From Treponema sp. UBA4326 (GTDB lineage: Bacteria > Spirochaetota > Spirochaetia > Treponematales > Treponemataceae), in assembly GCA_002393835.1 (NCBI GenBank), contig DGTW01000304.1:1-5689 (forward strand): a stretch of DNA of 5,689 bases, given 5' to 3'. The translations under genes were made by a program, and so were the position numbers. This document shows, in pieces, positions 1 to 5,247 of the stretch (its first letter is position 1; the number at the start of each line of letters is the position of its first letter). The notes under the pieces were generated by a model. That model worked only from the letters and a program-made list of their open reading frames with translations, made no database searches and was not told the origin of the DNA.

Positions 1-94
1 CATATCCAACGCCGTCCATAATTACGAGAACTACAGGACCACGGCGGCCTTTCCAGTTAGGATTTTTTTCCAATGCGTGCATTGTATCTGCCAT
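1..94 (-). CDS. gpmI: 2,3-bisphosphoglycerate-independent phosphoglycerate mutase, N-terminal fragment
   Basis: Only the first 31 codons are inside the window; the gene continues off the left edge. The enzyme interconverts 3- and 2-phosphoglycerate in glycolysis and gluconeogenesis, in the cytoplasm, using two metal ions. The visible peptide has a short basic leader (residues 1-18) followed by GPVVLVIMDGVGY, which is the first beta strand and first metal-binding Asp (D27) of the alkaline-phosphatase-like iPGM fold. The leader of about 18 residues before this strand resembles what I recall of treponemal iPGMs. The start is well supported: AAGGAG (complement of 101-106) lies 6 bases upstream of the ATG. 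The gene follows the diguanylate cyclase in the same direction after a 124-base gap, so it probably has its own promoter, although I could not pick one with confidence. The family assignment rests on a short segment but is distinctive. Confidence 0.82.
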   Translation of the reverse strand, partial: MADTMHALEKNPNWKGRRGPVVLVIMDGVGY

Positions 95-199
95 TTGTAT
101 CTCCTTAAAGTTGTAAGGATAGATTAGCACAAATTAACACAGATTTCTATATGCTCTGTGAGATTTTAGAGAGGGTAGCCGATTCTTTAGATGAGGCGC

Positions 200-219
200 A
201 GGGAGAGACTTCTCCCCCT
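200..219 (-). terminator. weak candidate hairpin after the diguanylate cyclase
   Basis: On the minus strand AGGGGGAGA and TCTCTCCCT can pair almost completely, with a very small loop, starting at the stop codon of the cyclase gene. No T tract follows on the minus strand. On the plus strand the hairpin is followed by a T/A-rich stretch, so it could act in either direction or not at all. The rest of the gap (95-199) holds a 6-base inverted repeat CACAGA/TCTGTG near 138-159 and the gpmI ribosome binding site; I see no convincing promoter there. Confidence 0.25.
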
Positions 220-1901
220 TATCTTATATTTTCCCGGCCGCCCTTCATTGATGTTTTTGTCTTGTACATTTCCTCGTCGGCCCGCTCAAAGACATTCTGG
301 AAGTCATCGTCTTTTGAAGAATCATAAACTGCAAGGCCTGCTGCCAGTGACACTTTATCGAAAGCAGGATTTTTTTCGCTTAAGGGGCAGTCCATTTCGC
401 TCCTCAATTTTGTGAGCAGCTCAGCCCTATTCTCGTAATCCCTGCCTGTGAGAGTCGCCACGAATTCATCGCCGCCAATACGGAAAATCTTGCTCATTGA
501 GAAAACAGTCTTAATAAGGTTGCAGGCAGATTTTATGAGCTGATCGCCTGCCTTGTGACCATACTTGTCGTTCGTATTTTTGAGGTCGTTGACATCGAAA
601 ACTATAACGCCGAATTCCAGCTTTTCTCCAGAGTCTTTAGACTTTTTGATTTTGTCAGTTATTTCGTTTCTTTCGTCGATAAAGGTCCTCTTGTTTTTTG
701 CCCCAGTCATGGAATCCAGATAAACAAGGCCATTTATGTACTCAAACTGGCGTTTAAGAGCCTTTGCCATGAACTCAAATGTTCTCATAAGCTCACCGAT
801 TTCGTTATCAGGCGCATCATTGAAGTTAAAGTCGTAGTCTCCGGCAATAATCTTCCTGGTGGAATCAGCGATCTTTTTAACAGGTTTGGTGAGCCTGCTT
901 GACATCCATATATTCCACAGGGAAACAAGGACTGAAATTACGATGACGGCAATCAACATGCTTATAATCAGCCTCGTTCTCGTCCGGTCAATCTCCCTGG
1001 CTGGAACGCTGACCACGAGCCTCATTCCGTTTGAAAGATCCTTGTAAACCATTTTGTAAATTATGGTCTTTGTTTTATTCTTGTTGAAACTGTCTTTTAT
1101 GGTGTTCTTGTATTCGTAAAATTCTGACTCAATTCCAGAATTCTTAATCAGCTTGAAATCATGGGCGTGGGCAAAAAGGCGGGTTCCATAGGGGATGCTT
1201 CTGTTGTAGCGAATTACAAAATCCTGATCAGTAAGGAAAGCATAGCCCGTATTGTAGACCGCTATTGAATTGACGACAGAAACGATGTCATCAAAATCAA
1301 TATCCATGCCAACCACAGCTATGAATTTTCCGTTTTTATAGACAGGAAGACCATAGGAAATGACATATTCATTCAAATCGCTGTTGTAGTAGGGGTTCGT
1401 CCAGATTCCGCTTTCGCTTGCCCTTGCCCGGTAATACCAGCTGTCATTAAAACTCGGAGTATAGACAGGAAAATCAGGAAGTTCAGTCTTTAGGAAAATG
1501 CCGTTTTTTTTGTACCACAAGATGCTGGCAACTTCATCGGTAAGTTCAGGGGCAAAACGGACATAAACAGAAAAGGCAGCCCCTGTACAACTGAGAACAT
1601 AGTGAAAGACATCTTCAAGATGAGTCAGATAGCTGGAAAATTCATCCGTTCGGTGAAGAATATCGATGCCTTCAAGGTTTTCGCTGACATAATGAGCCAG
1701 GACTTCCGAAGAATTTACGACATCTGAAAACATGGTGTTCAAGCCCTCGGACTGAACCTGAGCCATTAAATCAAGGATTTGGGCCGAGTCTTTTTTTACG
1801 GCGCTGTTAGACCAAAAAATTCCGAAACCGCCGACAATCACTGATGAGGCGATAATTCCCGACAAAACTATAAAAAAGATTTTGGTCTTTAGTGATTTCA
1901 T
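219..1901 (-). CDS. membrane-bound diguanylate cyclase (Cache sensor, HAMP, GGDEF)
   Basis: A 560-residue signalling enzyme predicted to make cyclic di-GMP from two GTP in response to an extracellular or periplasmic cue. Order of parts: TM helix about 7-30, sensor region about 40-300 with double-Cache features (WYYRA at 155-159, W167, PVYKNG at 186-191, GMDIDFDD at 198-205), TM helix about 309-331, HAMP about 332-384, GGDEF domain about 393-560. The catalytic domain looks intact: FDVNDLKNTNDKYGH (435-449) carries the metal and guanine-binding residues D436, N444 and D445, and the active-site motif GGDEF is at 476-480. The RxxD product-inhibition site expected just upstream is absent (F467, S468, M469, S470). 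The Cache pocket lacks the Arg of the amino-acid-binding RxWY motif (DSWY instead), so the ligand is unknown. The start codon overlaps the MATE stop by one base (TAATG), with AAGGGGCGGG shortly upstream, indicating translational coupling. It is the last gene of the three-gene operon. Confidence 0.93.
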   Translation of the reverse strand: MKSLKTKIFFIVLSGIIASSVIVGGFGIFWSNSAVKKDSAQILDLMAQVQSEGLNTMFSDVVNSSEVLAHYVSENLEGIDILHRTDEFSSYLTHLEDVFHYVLSCTGAAFSVYVRFAPELTDEVASILWYKKNGIFLKTELPDFPVYTPSFNDSWYYRARASESGIWTNPYYNSDLNEYVISYGLPVYKNGKFIAVVGMDIDFDDIVSVVNSIAVYNTGYAFLTDQDFVIRYNRSIPYGTRLFAHAHDFKLIKNSGIESEFYEYKNTIKDSFNKNKTKTIIYKMVYKDLSNGMRLVVSVPAREIDRTRTRLIISMLIAVIVISVLVSLWNIWMSSRLTKPVKKIADSTRKIIAGDYDFNFNDAPDNEIGELMRTFEFMAKALKRQFEYINGLVYLDSMTGAKNKRTFIDERNEITDKIKKSKDSGEKLEFGVIVFDVNDLKNTNDKYGHKAGDQLIKSACNLIKTVFSMSKIFRIGGDEFVATLTGRDYENRAELLTKLRSEMDCPLSEKNPAFDKVSLAAGLAVYDSSKDDDFQNVFERADEEMYKTKTSMKGGRENIR

Positions 1902-3268
1902 TACGACTGCCCGCCCCTTGCAAACATTTTAATGAGGTTTCGCCTGCAAGAAAAGTAGGCGGGAAGAAGAAAGACATCGGCAAGAACCCAGGCCAGAGGA
2001 CTGGCAAGACAGGCTCCGGGAAATCCCAGCAGGGGAACAAAAACGATGCCGATAAGTCCCCGGCCGATAAGTTCGAAGACTCCGGCAAAAATAGCAAGCC
2101 TGGAAAAGCCCATTCCCTGAATCATAAAGCGGACGCAATTGACGAGAACCAAAAGCCAGTAGGTGATGCCGTTGGCCATGAGAAAATAAAAGACATGTTT
2201 CAGGACAAAGGCCGTAGTCTCAGCCGATTCATTCTTACTGATAAAAAGAATGGCCATATTGTCAGTAAAAAAGTAAAGGATTAGCAGGGCAATAAGAGAC
2301 CAGGCAAAACCGACCATACAGCCCCAGAAAAGCCCCGGATTAAGCCTCTCTATTTTTTGAGCGCCCACATTCTGACCGCCGTAAGTGGCCATGGTAGTTC
2401 CCAGGGCATCAAAAGGCGTTGAAAAGAAAATGCTGATTTTTTGAGCGGCGACCATTGAAGCCACATAGACTGAGCCAAGGACATTGACCGCACTCTGCAG
2501 GATGACGCTTCCGATTGCCGTGATTGAATACTGTAAGCCCATGGGAACCCCTATGCCCATGAGTGAAAGCATTTTTCGGGATGAAAGCACCTTGTCTTCT
2601 TTTTGAAGCCGCAAGATTTCAAATTTGGCCCTCATATAGAAAAAACATAGAAGGCCTGAAACAAGGGTTGAAATTACGGTGGCATAGGCCGCACCGGGAA
2701 TTCCAAGCTTGAAAACAGCGATAAATAGCAGGTCAAGAAGGATGTTTAGGACGGCCGAAATAAGAAGAAAGTAAAGCGGAGTCTTTGAGTCACCAACCGA
2801 ACGAATAATTCCAGACAAAATATTATAGAAGAAAATAACGGGAATTCCTGCAAGAATGATGACGAAATAGGAATATGACATGTCGATTATATTATCCGGG
2901 GTTTTAAGGGCGACCAGCATGAAACGGCAAAAAATCACTGTGAAAGAAGTAATAATTAGGGAGAAAATGAGGACAAGGAACCAGGAATTGAAAATGAACT
3001 GCCGCATTGATGTATAGTCGCTGGCACCAAAACGCTGGGCAACCGGAATGGCAAAGCCTGAGCAAAGCCCCATGCAGAAGCCGATAATCATAAAGTGAAG
3101 GCTTCCTGTCGCCCCGACGGCAGCGAGGGCATCCACGCCGAGAAACTGACCGACTATTACAGAATCAACGATGTTGTAGAACTGCTGGAAGAGATAGCCG
3201 AAAAAAACCGGGAGCGCAAAATTGATGATAATCTTCAGGGGATGACCGCATGTCAAATCTTTTGTCAT
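1901..3268 (-). CDS. MATE-family multidrug/metabolite efflux transporter
   Basis: A 455-residue inner-membrane exporter of the MATE family, expected to use a sodium or proton gradient to extrude drugs or metabolites; substrate unknown. The length and about 12 hydrophobic helices match the family. Seen in the sequence: the N-lobe pattern YNIVDSVIVGQFLG (31-44) followed by ALAAVGATGS, the conserved GIIRSVGDSKTPL (153-165) after the fourth helix, and the second-lobe counterpart GGQNVGAQK (297-305). It resembles the NorM/DinF/MepA-like bacterial group more than the plant or animal MATE types. The start overlaps the stop of the upstream gene (ATGA), with GGCGGAG eight bases before the ATG, inside the end of that gene. 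Its own stop overlaps the diguanylate cyclase start by one base. The operon context hints that export and c-di-GMP signalling are co-expressed, but nothing shows the substrate. Confidence 0.93.
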   Translation of the reverse strand: MTKDLTCGHPLKIIINFALPVFFGYLFQQFYNIVDSVIVGQFLGVDALAAVGATGSLHFMIIGFCMGLCSGFAIPVAQRFGASDYTSMRQFIFNSWFLVLIFSLIITSFTVIFCRFMLVALKTPDNIIDMSYSYFVIILAGIPVIFFYNILSGIIRSVGDSKTPLYFLLISAVLNILLDLLFIAVFKLGIPGAAYATVISTLVSGLLCFFYMRAKFEILRLQKEDKVLSSRKMLSLMGIGVPMGLQYSITAIGSVILQSAVNVLGSVYVASMVAAQKISIFFSTPFDALGTTMATYGGQNVGAQKIERLNPGLFWGCMVGFAWSLIALLILYFFTDNMAILFISKNESAETTAFVLKHVFYFLMANGITYWLLVLVNCVRFMIQGMGFSRLAIFAGVFELIGRGLIGIVFVPLLGFPGACLASPLAWVLADVFLLPAYFSCRRNLIKMFARGGQS

Positions 3269-3828
3269 GAATAAAACTCCGCCTTAACAAGCTCAAATAT
3301 TTCTTTTTCATGCCCGTCTTCAAATTGAAAATTCTCCGACGGAGAAAAGCATAACACGAAATGATTCTCAAAGTCCTTAAAAAAAGGTAAGAATTCCTGA
3401 CAATTCTGCTCAAAATACAGCCAGCAAAGAAGATAGATGAACTGGCCTCCAGAGGTGTAACTGGCCTTGTCCGCCAGGGGAGAATAAAGCTCCACATTCT
3501 TGATGTGAGTTGCTCCTATTTCATCCTGATTTTCCTTGTCAATTTCCATGCAGGATTTGTAGAGATTGTAAGCTTTGAGAAGAGCCTGCTCGTCCCGGTC
3601 AAGGGAAGCCGCCCTGTCAGATTTTTCGCCAAGAGCCTCGAAAGGAGCACGGTAAATCTTGTAAGTCGAGACCACGGAATTTCTAAGCCGCTCTGCCCTC
3701 TCCCGAATCTTCTCCTCATAGTAAGAATCTTTTGAAGGAGCAACGACCCGTTGGGCATCCGGGGACTTATTAAAACGGGCGAGTTTTTGAGAGAAAGAAC
3801 TTAATACATCTTGAATATTCTGGCTCAT
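3265..3828 (-). CDS. conserved-looking protein of unknown function, first gene of the MATE/GGDEF operon
   Basis: I do not recognise this 187-residue protein. It has no signal peptide and no clear membrane helix. The first about 100 residues are rich in charged helix formers (for example YYEEKIRERAERLRN at 36-50, and 76-100). The second half is aromatic and hydrophobic (FIYLLCWLYFEQNCQEFLPFF, 130-150) and holds three of its four cysteines (C93, C135, C143, C160); it ends in an acidic helix. It is probably a cytoplasmic helical protein. The stop overlaps the MATE start by four bases (ATGA), so coupling is likely. The ATG is the first in frame, has no Shine-Dalgarno sequence, and lies directly behind a strong extended -10 element, so the mRNA may be leaderless. 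It is real by length, operon position and start signal, but no function is offered. Confidence 0.8.
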   Translation of the reverse strand: MSQNIQDVLSSFSQKLARFNKSPDAQRVVAPSKDSYYEEKIRERAERLRNSVVSTYKIYRAPFEALGEKSDRAASLDRDEQALLKAYNLYKSCMEIDKENQDEIGATHIKNVELYSPLADKASYTSGGQFIYLLCWLYFEQNCQEFLPFFKDFENHFVLCFSPSENFQFEDGHEKEIFELVKAEFYS

Positions 3829-3834
3829 TCCATG

Positions 3835-3843
3835 ATTATATCA
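3835..3843 (-). promoter_or_regulatory. extended -10 promoter of the three-gene operon (predicted leaderless)
   Basis: The minus strand reads TGATATAAT: a perfect -10 hexamer (3840-3835) with the TG of an extended -10. The -35 position is poor (TACCGT at 17-base spacing), as often tolerated with extended -10 elements. Counting the usual 6-base discriminator puts +1 at 3828, exactly the A of the start codon, and there is no Shine-Dalgarno sequence. The element lies inside the near palindrome ATGATTATATCAT (3832-3844), where a plus-strand TATCAT (3839-3844) could serve the divergent ybaK gene. Confidence 0.55.
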
Positions 3844-3862
3844 TAAAGAAAAGGATTACGGT

Positions 3863-4348
3863 ATGAAAAAAACAAACGCAATGAGAATTCTTGATGGACT
3901 TAAAATCAAATACGAAACCCTCTCTTATGATGATGACGGAGAGCACGAGCTGAGTCGCGGAGCAGCCAGCGGAATCGCAGAAAAACTCGGAATAGCCCCT
4001 GCCGCATGCTTTAAGACAATCGTAATGAGGAGCGAAAGCAAGGCAATTTTCGTCTTCTGCCAGAGTGCAGAGCACGAGATAAATCTAAAAAAAGCAAGGA
4101 ATGCCTGCGGGGCAAAGGAAATAAACCCGGTAAAGCCAGAGGAACTGCTTGCCCTCACAGGCTATATCCGTGGCGGCTGCTCTCCTCTCGGAATGAAAAA
4201 AAAATATCCGACATTTATAGATGAGAGTGCCCTAAAACACGAAAAAATCTATATCAGCGCAGGAATTCGAGGTGAGCAAATCGTAATCTCCCCGGAAGAC
4301 CTGCTGAAGGCCTGCAATGCAGAGGCCGTGGATTTGGTGCTGGAGTAA
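3863..4348 (+). CDS. ybaK: YbaK/EbsC-type Cys-tRNA(Pro) deacylase
   Basis: A 161-residue cytoplasmic trans-editing enzyme that hydrolyses Cys (and related small amino acids) wrongly attached to tRNA(Pro), protecting proteome fidelity. Length and motifs fit the bacterial YbaK group: the conserved catalytic lysine in CFKTIVM (K51, equivalent to K46 of the Haemophilus enzyme), and the signature TGYIRGGCSPLGMKKKYPTF (99-118) that shapes the substrate pocket. The C-terminal strand region RGEQIVISPEDLLK is typical. The start is supported by AAGGA (3851-3855) seven bases before the ATG. The gene is divergent from the MATE operon, with only 34 bases between the start codons, so the two promoters must overlap or the ybaK promoter must lie within the first codons of its neighbour. 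It converges on the DUF4160/DUF2442 pair. Assignment to the general YbaK/ProXp-like superfamily is secure; the exact substrate is inferred from the subfamily motifs. Confidence 0.93.
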   Translation: MKKTNAMRILDGLKIKYETLSYDDDGEHELSRGAASGIAEKLGIAPAACFKTIVMRSESKAIFVFCQSAEHEINLKKARNACGAKEINPVKPEELLALTGYIRGGCSPLGMKKKYPTFIDESALKHEKIYISAGIRGEQIVISPEDLLKACNAEAVDLVLE

Positions 4349-4352
4349 AGAA

Positions 4353-4456
4353 ATGCCCCCATACCGCAAGCGAACTGCCTGCAAGGCGGAGGAAAGTGTT
4401 GCCGTACTGGGTGCCTGGCGAAGCCGAAACACCGCACGGCGGGGAAAGTCCCCTGT
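4353..4456. other. GC-rich structured intergenic element (candidate dispersed repeat or ncRNA)
   Basis: This block is clearly richer in G+C than its AT-rich flanks and is packed with short inverted repeats. From left to right: GCC/GGC (4377-4379 with 4385-4387, loop TGCAA). Then a nested imperfect hairpin: GCCGT 4401-4405 with ACGGC 4436-4440, GGTG 4410-4413 with CACC 4430-4433, GGC 4417-4419 with GCC 4423-4425, loop GAA. Then GGGG 4441-4444 with CCCC 4450-4453. It fills the gap between the convergent ybaK and DUF2442 genes and touches the DUF2442 stop. No T tract follows on either strand, so it is not a standard terminator. All frames are fairly open because of the base composition, so open frames here mean little. 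It may be a REP-like repeat; this needs a genome-wide search. Confidence 0.45.
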
Positions 4457-4719
4457 CAAGCATATTTATTTTCTAATTGCATATTTGTATTAATTAACAA
4501 ATTCGGTACATATAAATCTTCGTCTAAAGAATCCCAGTGAATGCCTATTCCTCCACCGCTTAATTCATACTGAGAAAGCTGCTCTTCTGTAGCATTCGCA
4601 AATGAAGGAAAAAAAGATTTAGGAACAGAAAGCTGACGTCCATCCACAAACAAAATCCATAGATTGTCCGAGTCAAACCAGACTTTATTTGCTCTTGCTG
4701 TTTCTTTTGAAAAATTCAT
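4456..4719 (-). CDS. DUF2442 domain protein (partner of DUF4160)
   Basis: An 87-residue protein made almost entirely of a DUF2442 domain. Seen in the sequence: the strand pattern WILFVDGRQLSVP (21-33) where the family has a 'dGr.l.vPl' core, the phrase FANATEEQLSQYELSGGGIG (40-59), and HWDSLDEDLYVPNLL (61-75), which is the family's highly conserved 'giHWp.lDEDi.v.gLL' end. The frame is open further upstream to 4809, but the chosen ATG has a perfect AAGGAGG six bases ahead, and the extra N-terminal residues do not fit the family. It overlaps the DUF4160 gene by 35 bases in another frame, so the two are co-transcribed and probably translated together. The molecular function of DUF2442 is not established; a toxin-antitoxin-like role has been suspected for such pairs and is not shown here. 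Confidence 0.9.
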   Translation of the reverse strand: MNFSKETARANKVWFDSDNLWILFVDGRQLSVPKSFFPSFANATEEQLSQYELSGGGIGIHWDSLDEDLYVPNLLINTNMQLENKYA

Positions 4720-4945
4720 TCCATGCCTCCTTGATCTTATCCTTATTCTCATTTGCAACTTTGCACAAATCACTGAGTTCCTTTGCAGAAAATCCAATAT
4801 TATCAGCAAGCGATACTGTTTCCCCTACCCAAAATTTCGCAAGACTTTCTCCTTTTCGGACATGTACATGACAAGGTTCTAAAGGATTTCCCTCATTTGA
4901 GAAATAGAAAAACCTATAACCGTTATATACAAAAATCTTGGGCAT
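4685..4945 (-). CDS. DUF4160 domain protein
   Basis: An 86-residue cytoplasmic protein that is a complete DUF4160 domain. The family pattern is plain: MPKIFVYNGYRFFYFSNEGN (1-20), then CHVHVRKGESLAKFWV (25-40) containing the conserved HxHV (H26, H28) and AKFW, then DNIGFSAKELSDLCK (48-62) and the C-terminal KEAWNEFF. The two histidines could bind metal or act in catalysis; this is inference. No Shine-Dalgarno sequence precedes the ATG. A TTGATT/TAGTAT promoter places +1 at or next to the ATG, so the message may be leaderless. It is followed by the overlapping DUF2442 gene, the usual neighbour of this family. Just upstream lies a hairpin with a T tract and an apparent IS end, so the pair stands alone as a two-gene unit. 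Confidence 0.9.
   Translation of the reverse strand: MPKIFVYNGYRFFYFSNEGNPLEPCHVHVRKGESLAKFWVGETVSLADNIGFSAKELSDLCKVANENKDKIKEAWNEFFKRNSKSK
4726..4732 (-). promoter_or_regulatory. ribosome binding site that fixes the DUF2442 start
   Basis: AAGGAGG on the minus strand, inside the last codons of the DUF4160 gene, six bases before the ATG at 4719. It is the best Shine-Dalgarno sequence in this region and rules in favour of the internal start rather than the longer open frame. Confidence 0.85.
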
Positions 4946-4951
4946 AATTTT

Positions 4952-4979
4952 ATACTACCACAATTTTGTAAAAAATCAA
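4952..4979 (-). promoter_or_regulatory. candidate promoter of the DUF4160-DUF2442 unit
   Basis: On the minus strand TTGATT (4979-4974), 16 bases, then TAGTAT (4957-4952). With this -10 the start of transcription would be at 4945, the A of the DUF4160 ATG. A better-looking hexamer TATAAA (4954-4949) overlaps it but would put +1 inside the start codon with normal spacing. Either way the untranslated leader is absent or nearly so, in line with the missing Shine-Dalgarno sequence. Confidence 0.4.
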
Positions 4980-4996
4980 CAGCCATGTCAGTACTC

Positions 4997-5046
4997 AAAA
5001 AAAATCCCCCTCCTAAACTTGAACTTTATTTGTCCAAGTTTAGGGG
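4997..5046 (-). terminator. hairpin with 8-T tract, leftward
   Basis: A perfect 10-base inverted repeat, CCTAAACTTG (5012-5021) with CAAGTTTAGG (5035-5044), encloses a 13-base loop. Read on the minus strand it is followed by a G-rich stretch and eight T residues (complement of 4997-5004), the form of an intrinsic terminator. It stops leftward transcription before the DUF4160 promoter. No gene lies immediately to its right on the minus strand. The stem also coincides with the putative IS end described next, so its origin may be transposon-derived. Confidence 0.55.
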
Positions 5047-5055
5047 TGCACTTCA
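5006..5055 (+). mobile_element. orphan IS3-family (IS150-group-like) terminal repeat
   Basis: The outer 25 bases (5031-5055) end in GGGGTGCACTTCA, preceded by TGTCCAAGTTTA. Read from the other strand this is TGAAGTGCACCCC and then TTGGACA, which resembles the terminal repeat of IS150-group IS3 elements (TG..CTGCACCC...TTGGAC). The plus-strand sense would be the right end of an element ending in CA. No transposase and no matching left end are visible: the DUF4160 gene begins within 70 bases. So this would be a scar. The likeness is from memory of the family, and the alternative is a plain terminator. Confidence 0.4.
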
Positions 5056-5148
5056 GGACGCGGCACGGGGAATGTTTCCGGCTTAACCTGCCGCCGCATT
5101 TACGGAAGATGTATGGCCACAGACTACTAGACAGTTATAAAGTAGTTG
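5056..5148. other. non-coding stretch with GC-rich palindromic patch
   Basis: Between the putative IS end and the toxin promoter. The left half is GC-rich: GCGGCA (5060-5065) pairs with TGCCGC (5089-5094), and inside it GGAA (5069-5072) pairs with TTCC (5076-5079) around TGT. The right half returns to AT-rich sequence. Short open frames cross it on both strands, but none has a ribosome binding site or a recognisable domain. It may be decayed remains of whatever once flanked the insertion sequence. Confidence 0.3.
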
Positions 5149-5178
5149 TTGACAAGTAATAATTTTTCAAGTTAAAAT
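5149..5178 (+). promoter_or_regulatory. promoter of the holin-like toxin mRNA
   Basis: A consensus -35 TTGACA (5149-5154), an 18-base spacer, and -10 TAAAAT (5173-5178, five of six consensus positions). The predicted +1 is A5185, giving a 63-base leader before the toxin ATG. This is the most consensus-like promoter in the window, as expected for a type I toxin mRNA that is made constitutively and silenced after transcription. Confidence 0.7.
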
Positions 5179-5195
5179 TACTCTATTGGGAATTC

Positions 5196-5246
5196 ATGGC
5201 ACAGGGTGGCTTGTCTCTCATTTTATTGAATGGGAGGACTGCGTAG
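5196..5246 (+). CDS. possible 16-codon leader ORF upstream of the toxin
   Basis: ATG at 5196 opens a frame for MAQGGLSLILLNGRTA that stops with TAG one base before the toxin ATG. A weak GGGA (5188-5191) lies four bases upstream. The frame crosses the hairpin that hides the toxin ribosome binding site, so ribosomes translating it could open the hairpin and feed the toxin start, as mok does for hok. It could also be chance: the peptide itself has no recognisable feature. Confidence 0.3.
   Translation: MAQGGLSLILLNGRTA
5214..5237 (+). promoter_or_regulatory. hairpin sequestering the toxin Shine-Dalgarno sequence
   Basis: In the toxin leader TCTCTCATT (5214-5222) pairs with AATGGGAGG (5229-5237) around a 6-base loop: nine consecutive pairs, two of them G-U. 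The right arm contains the toxin ribosome binding site GGGAGG, ten bases before the ATG. In the folded mRNA the site would be closed, a typical device in type I toxins to block translation until processing or unfolding. Confidence 0.65.
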
Positions 5247-5247
5247 C

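Noticed and set aside
95..199. Possible gpmI promoter elements such as TATAGA near 147-152.
   Set aside because: Each hexamer matches at most four consensus positions and has no partner at proper spacing.
1892..2284. 130-codon plus-strand open frame, lysine- and glycine-rich.
   Set aside because: It lies antisense to the well-supported MATE gene; its composition reflects the reverse of hydrophobic codons.
4353..4493. 46-codon plus-strand open frame beginning MPPYRKRTAC, with GGAG seven bases upstream at the end of ybaK.
   Set aside because: It spans the GC-rich repeat-like block, where all frames are open because of composition, and it runs on into the antisense of DUF2442. The good spacing to GGAG may be chance. 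Kept out of the gene list until conservation is shown.
4720..4809. Upstream extension of the DUF2442 frame, giving a 117-residue protein.
   Set aside because: The extra residues lie antisense-free but wholly inside DUF4160 in another frame, do not resemble the family, and have no ribosome binding site, whereas the internal ATG has AAGGAGG.
4938..5159. 73-codon plus-strand open frame over the IS-like end and GC-rich patch.
   Set aside because: No ribosome binding site or recognisable domain, and it crosses hairpins and a probable insertion-sequence boundary.
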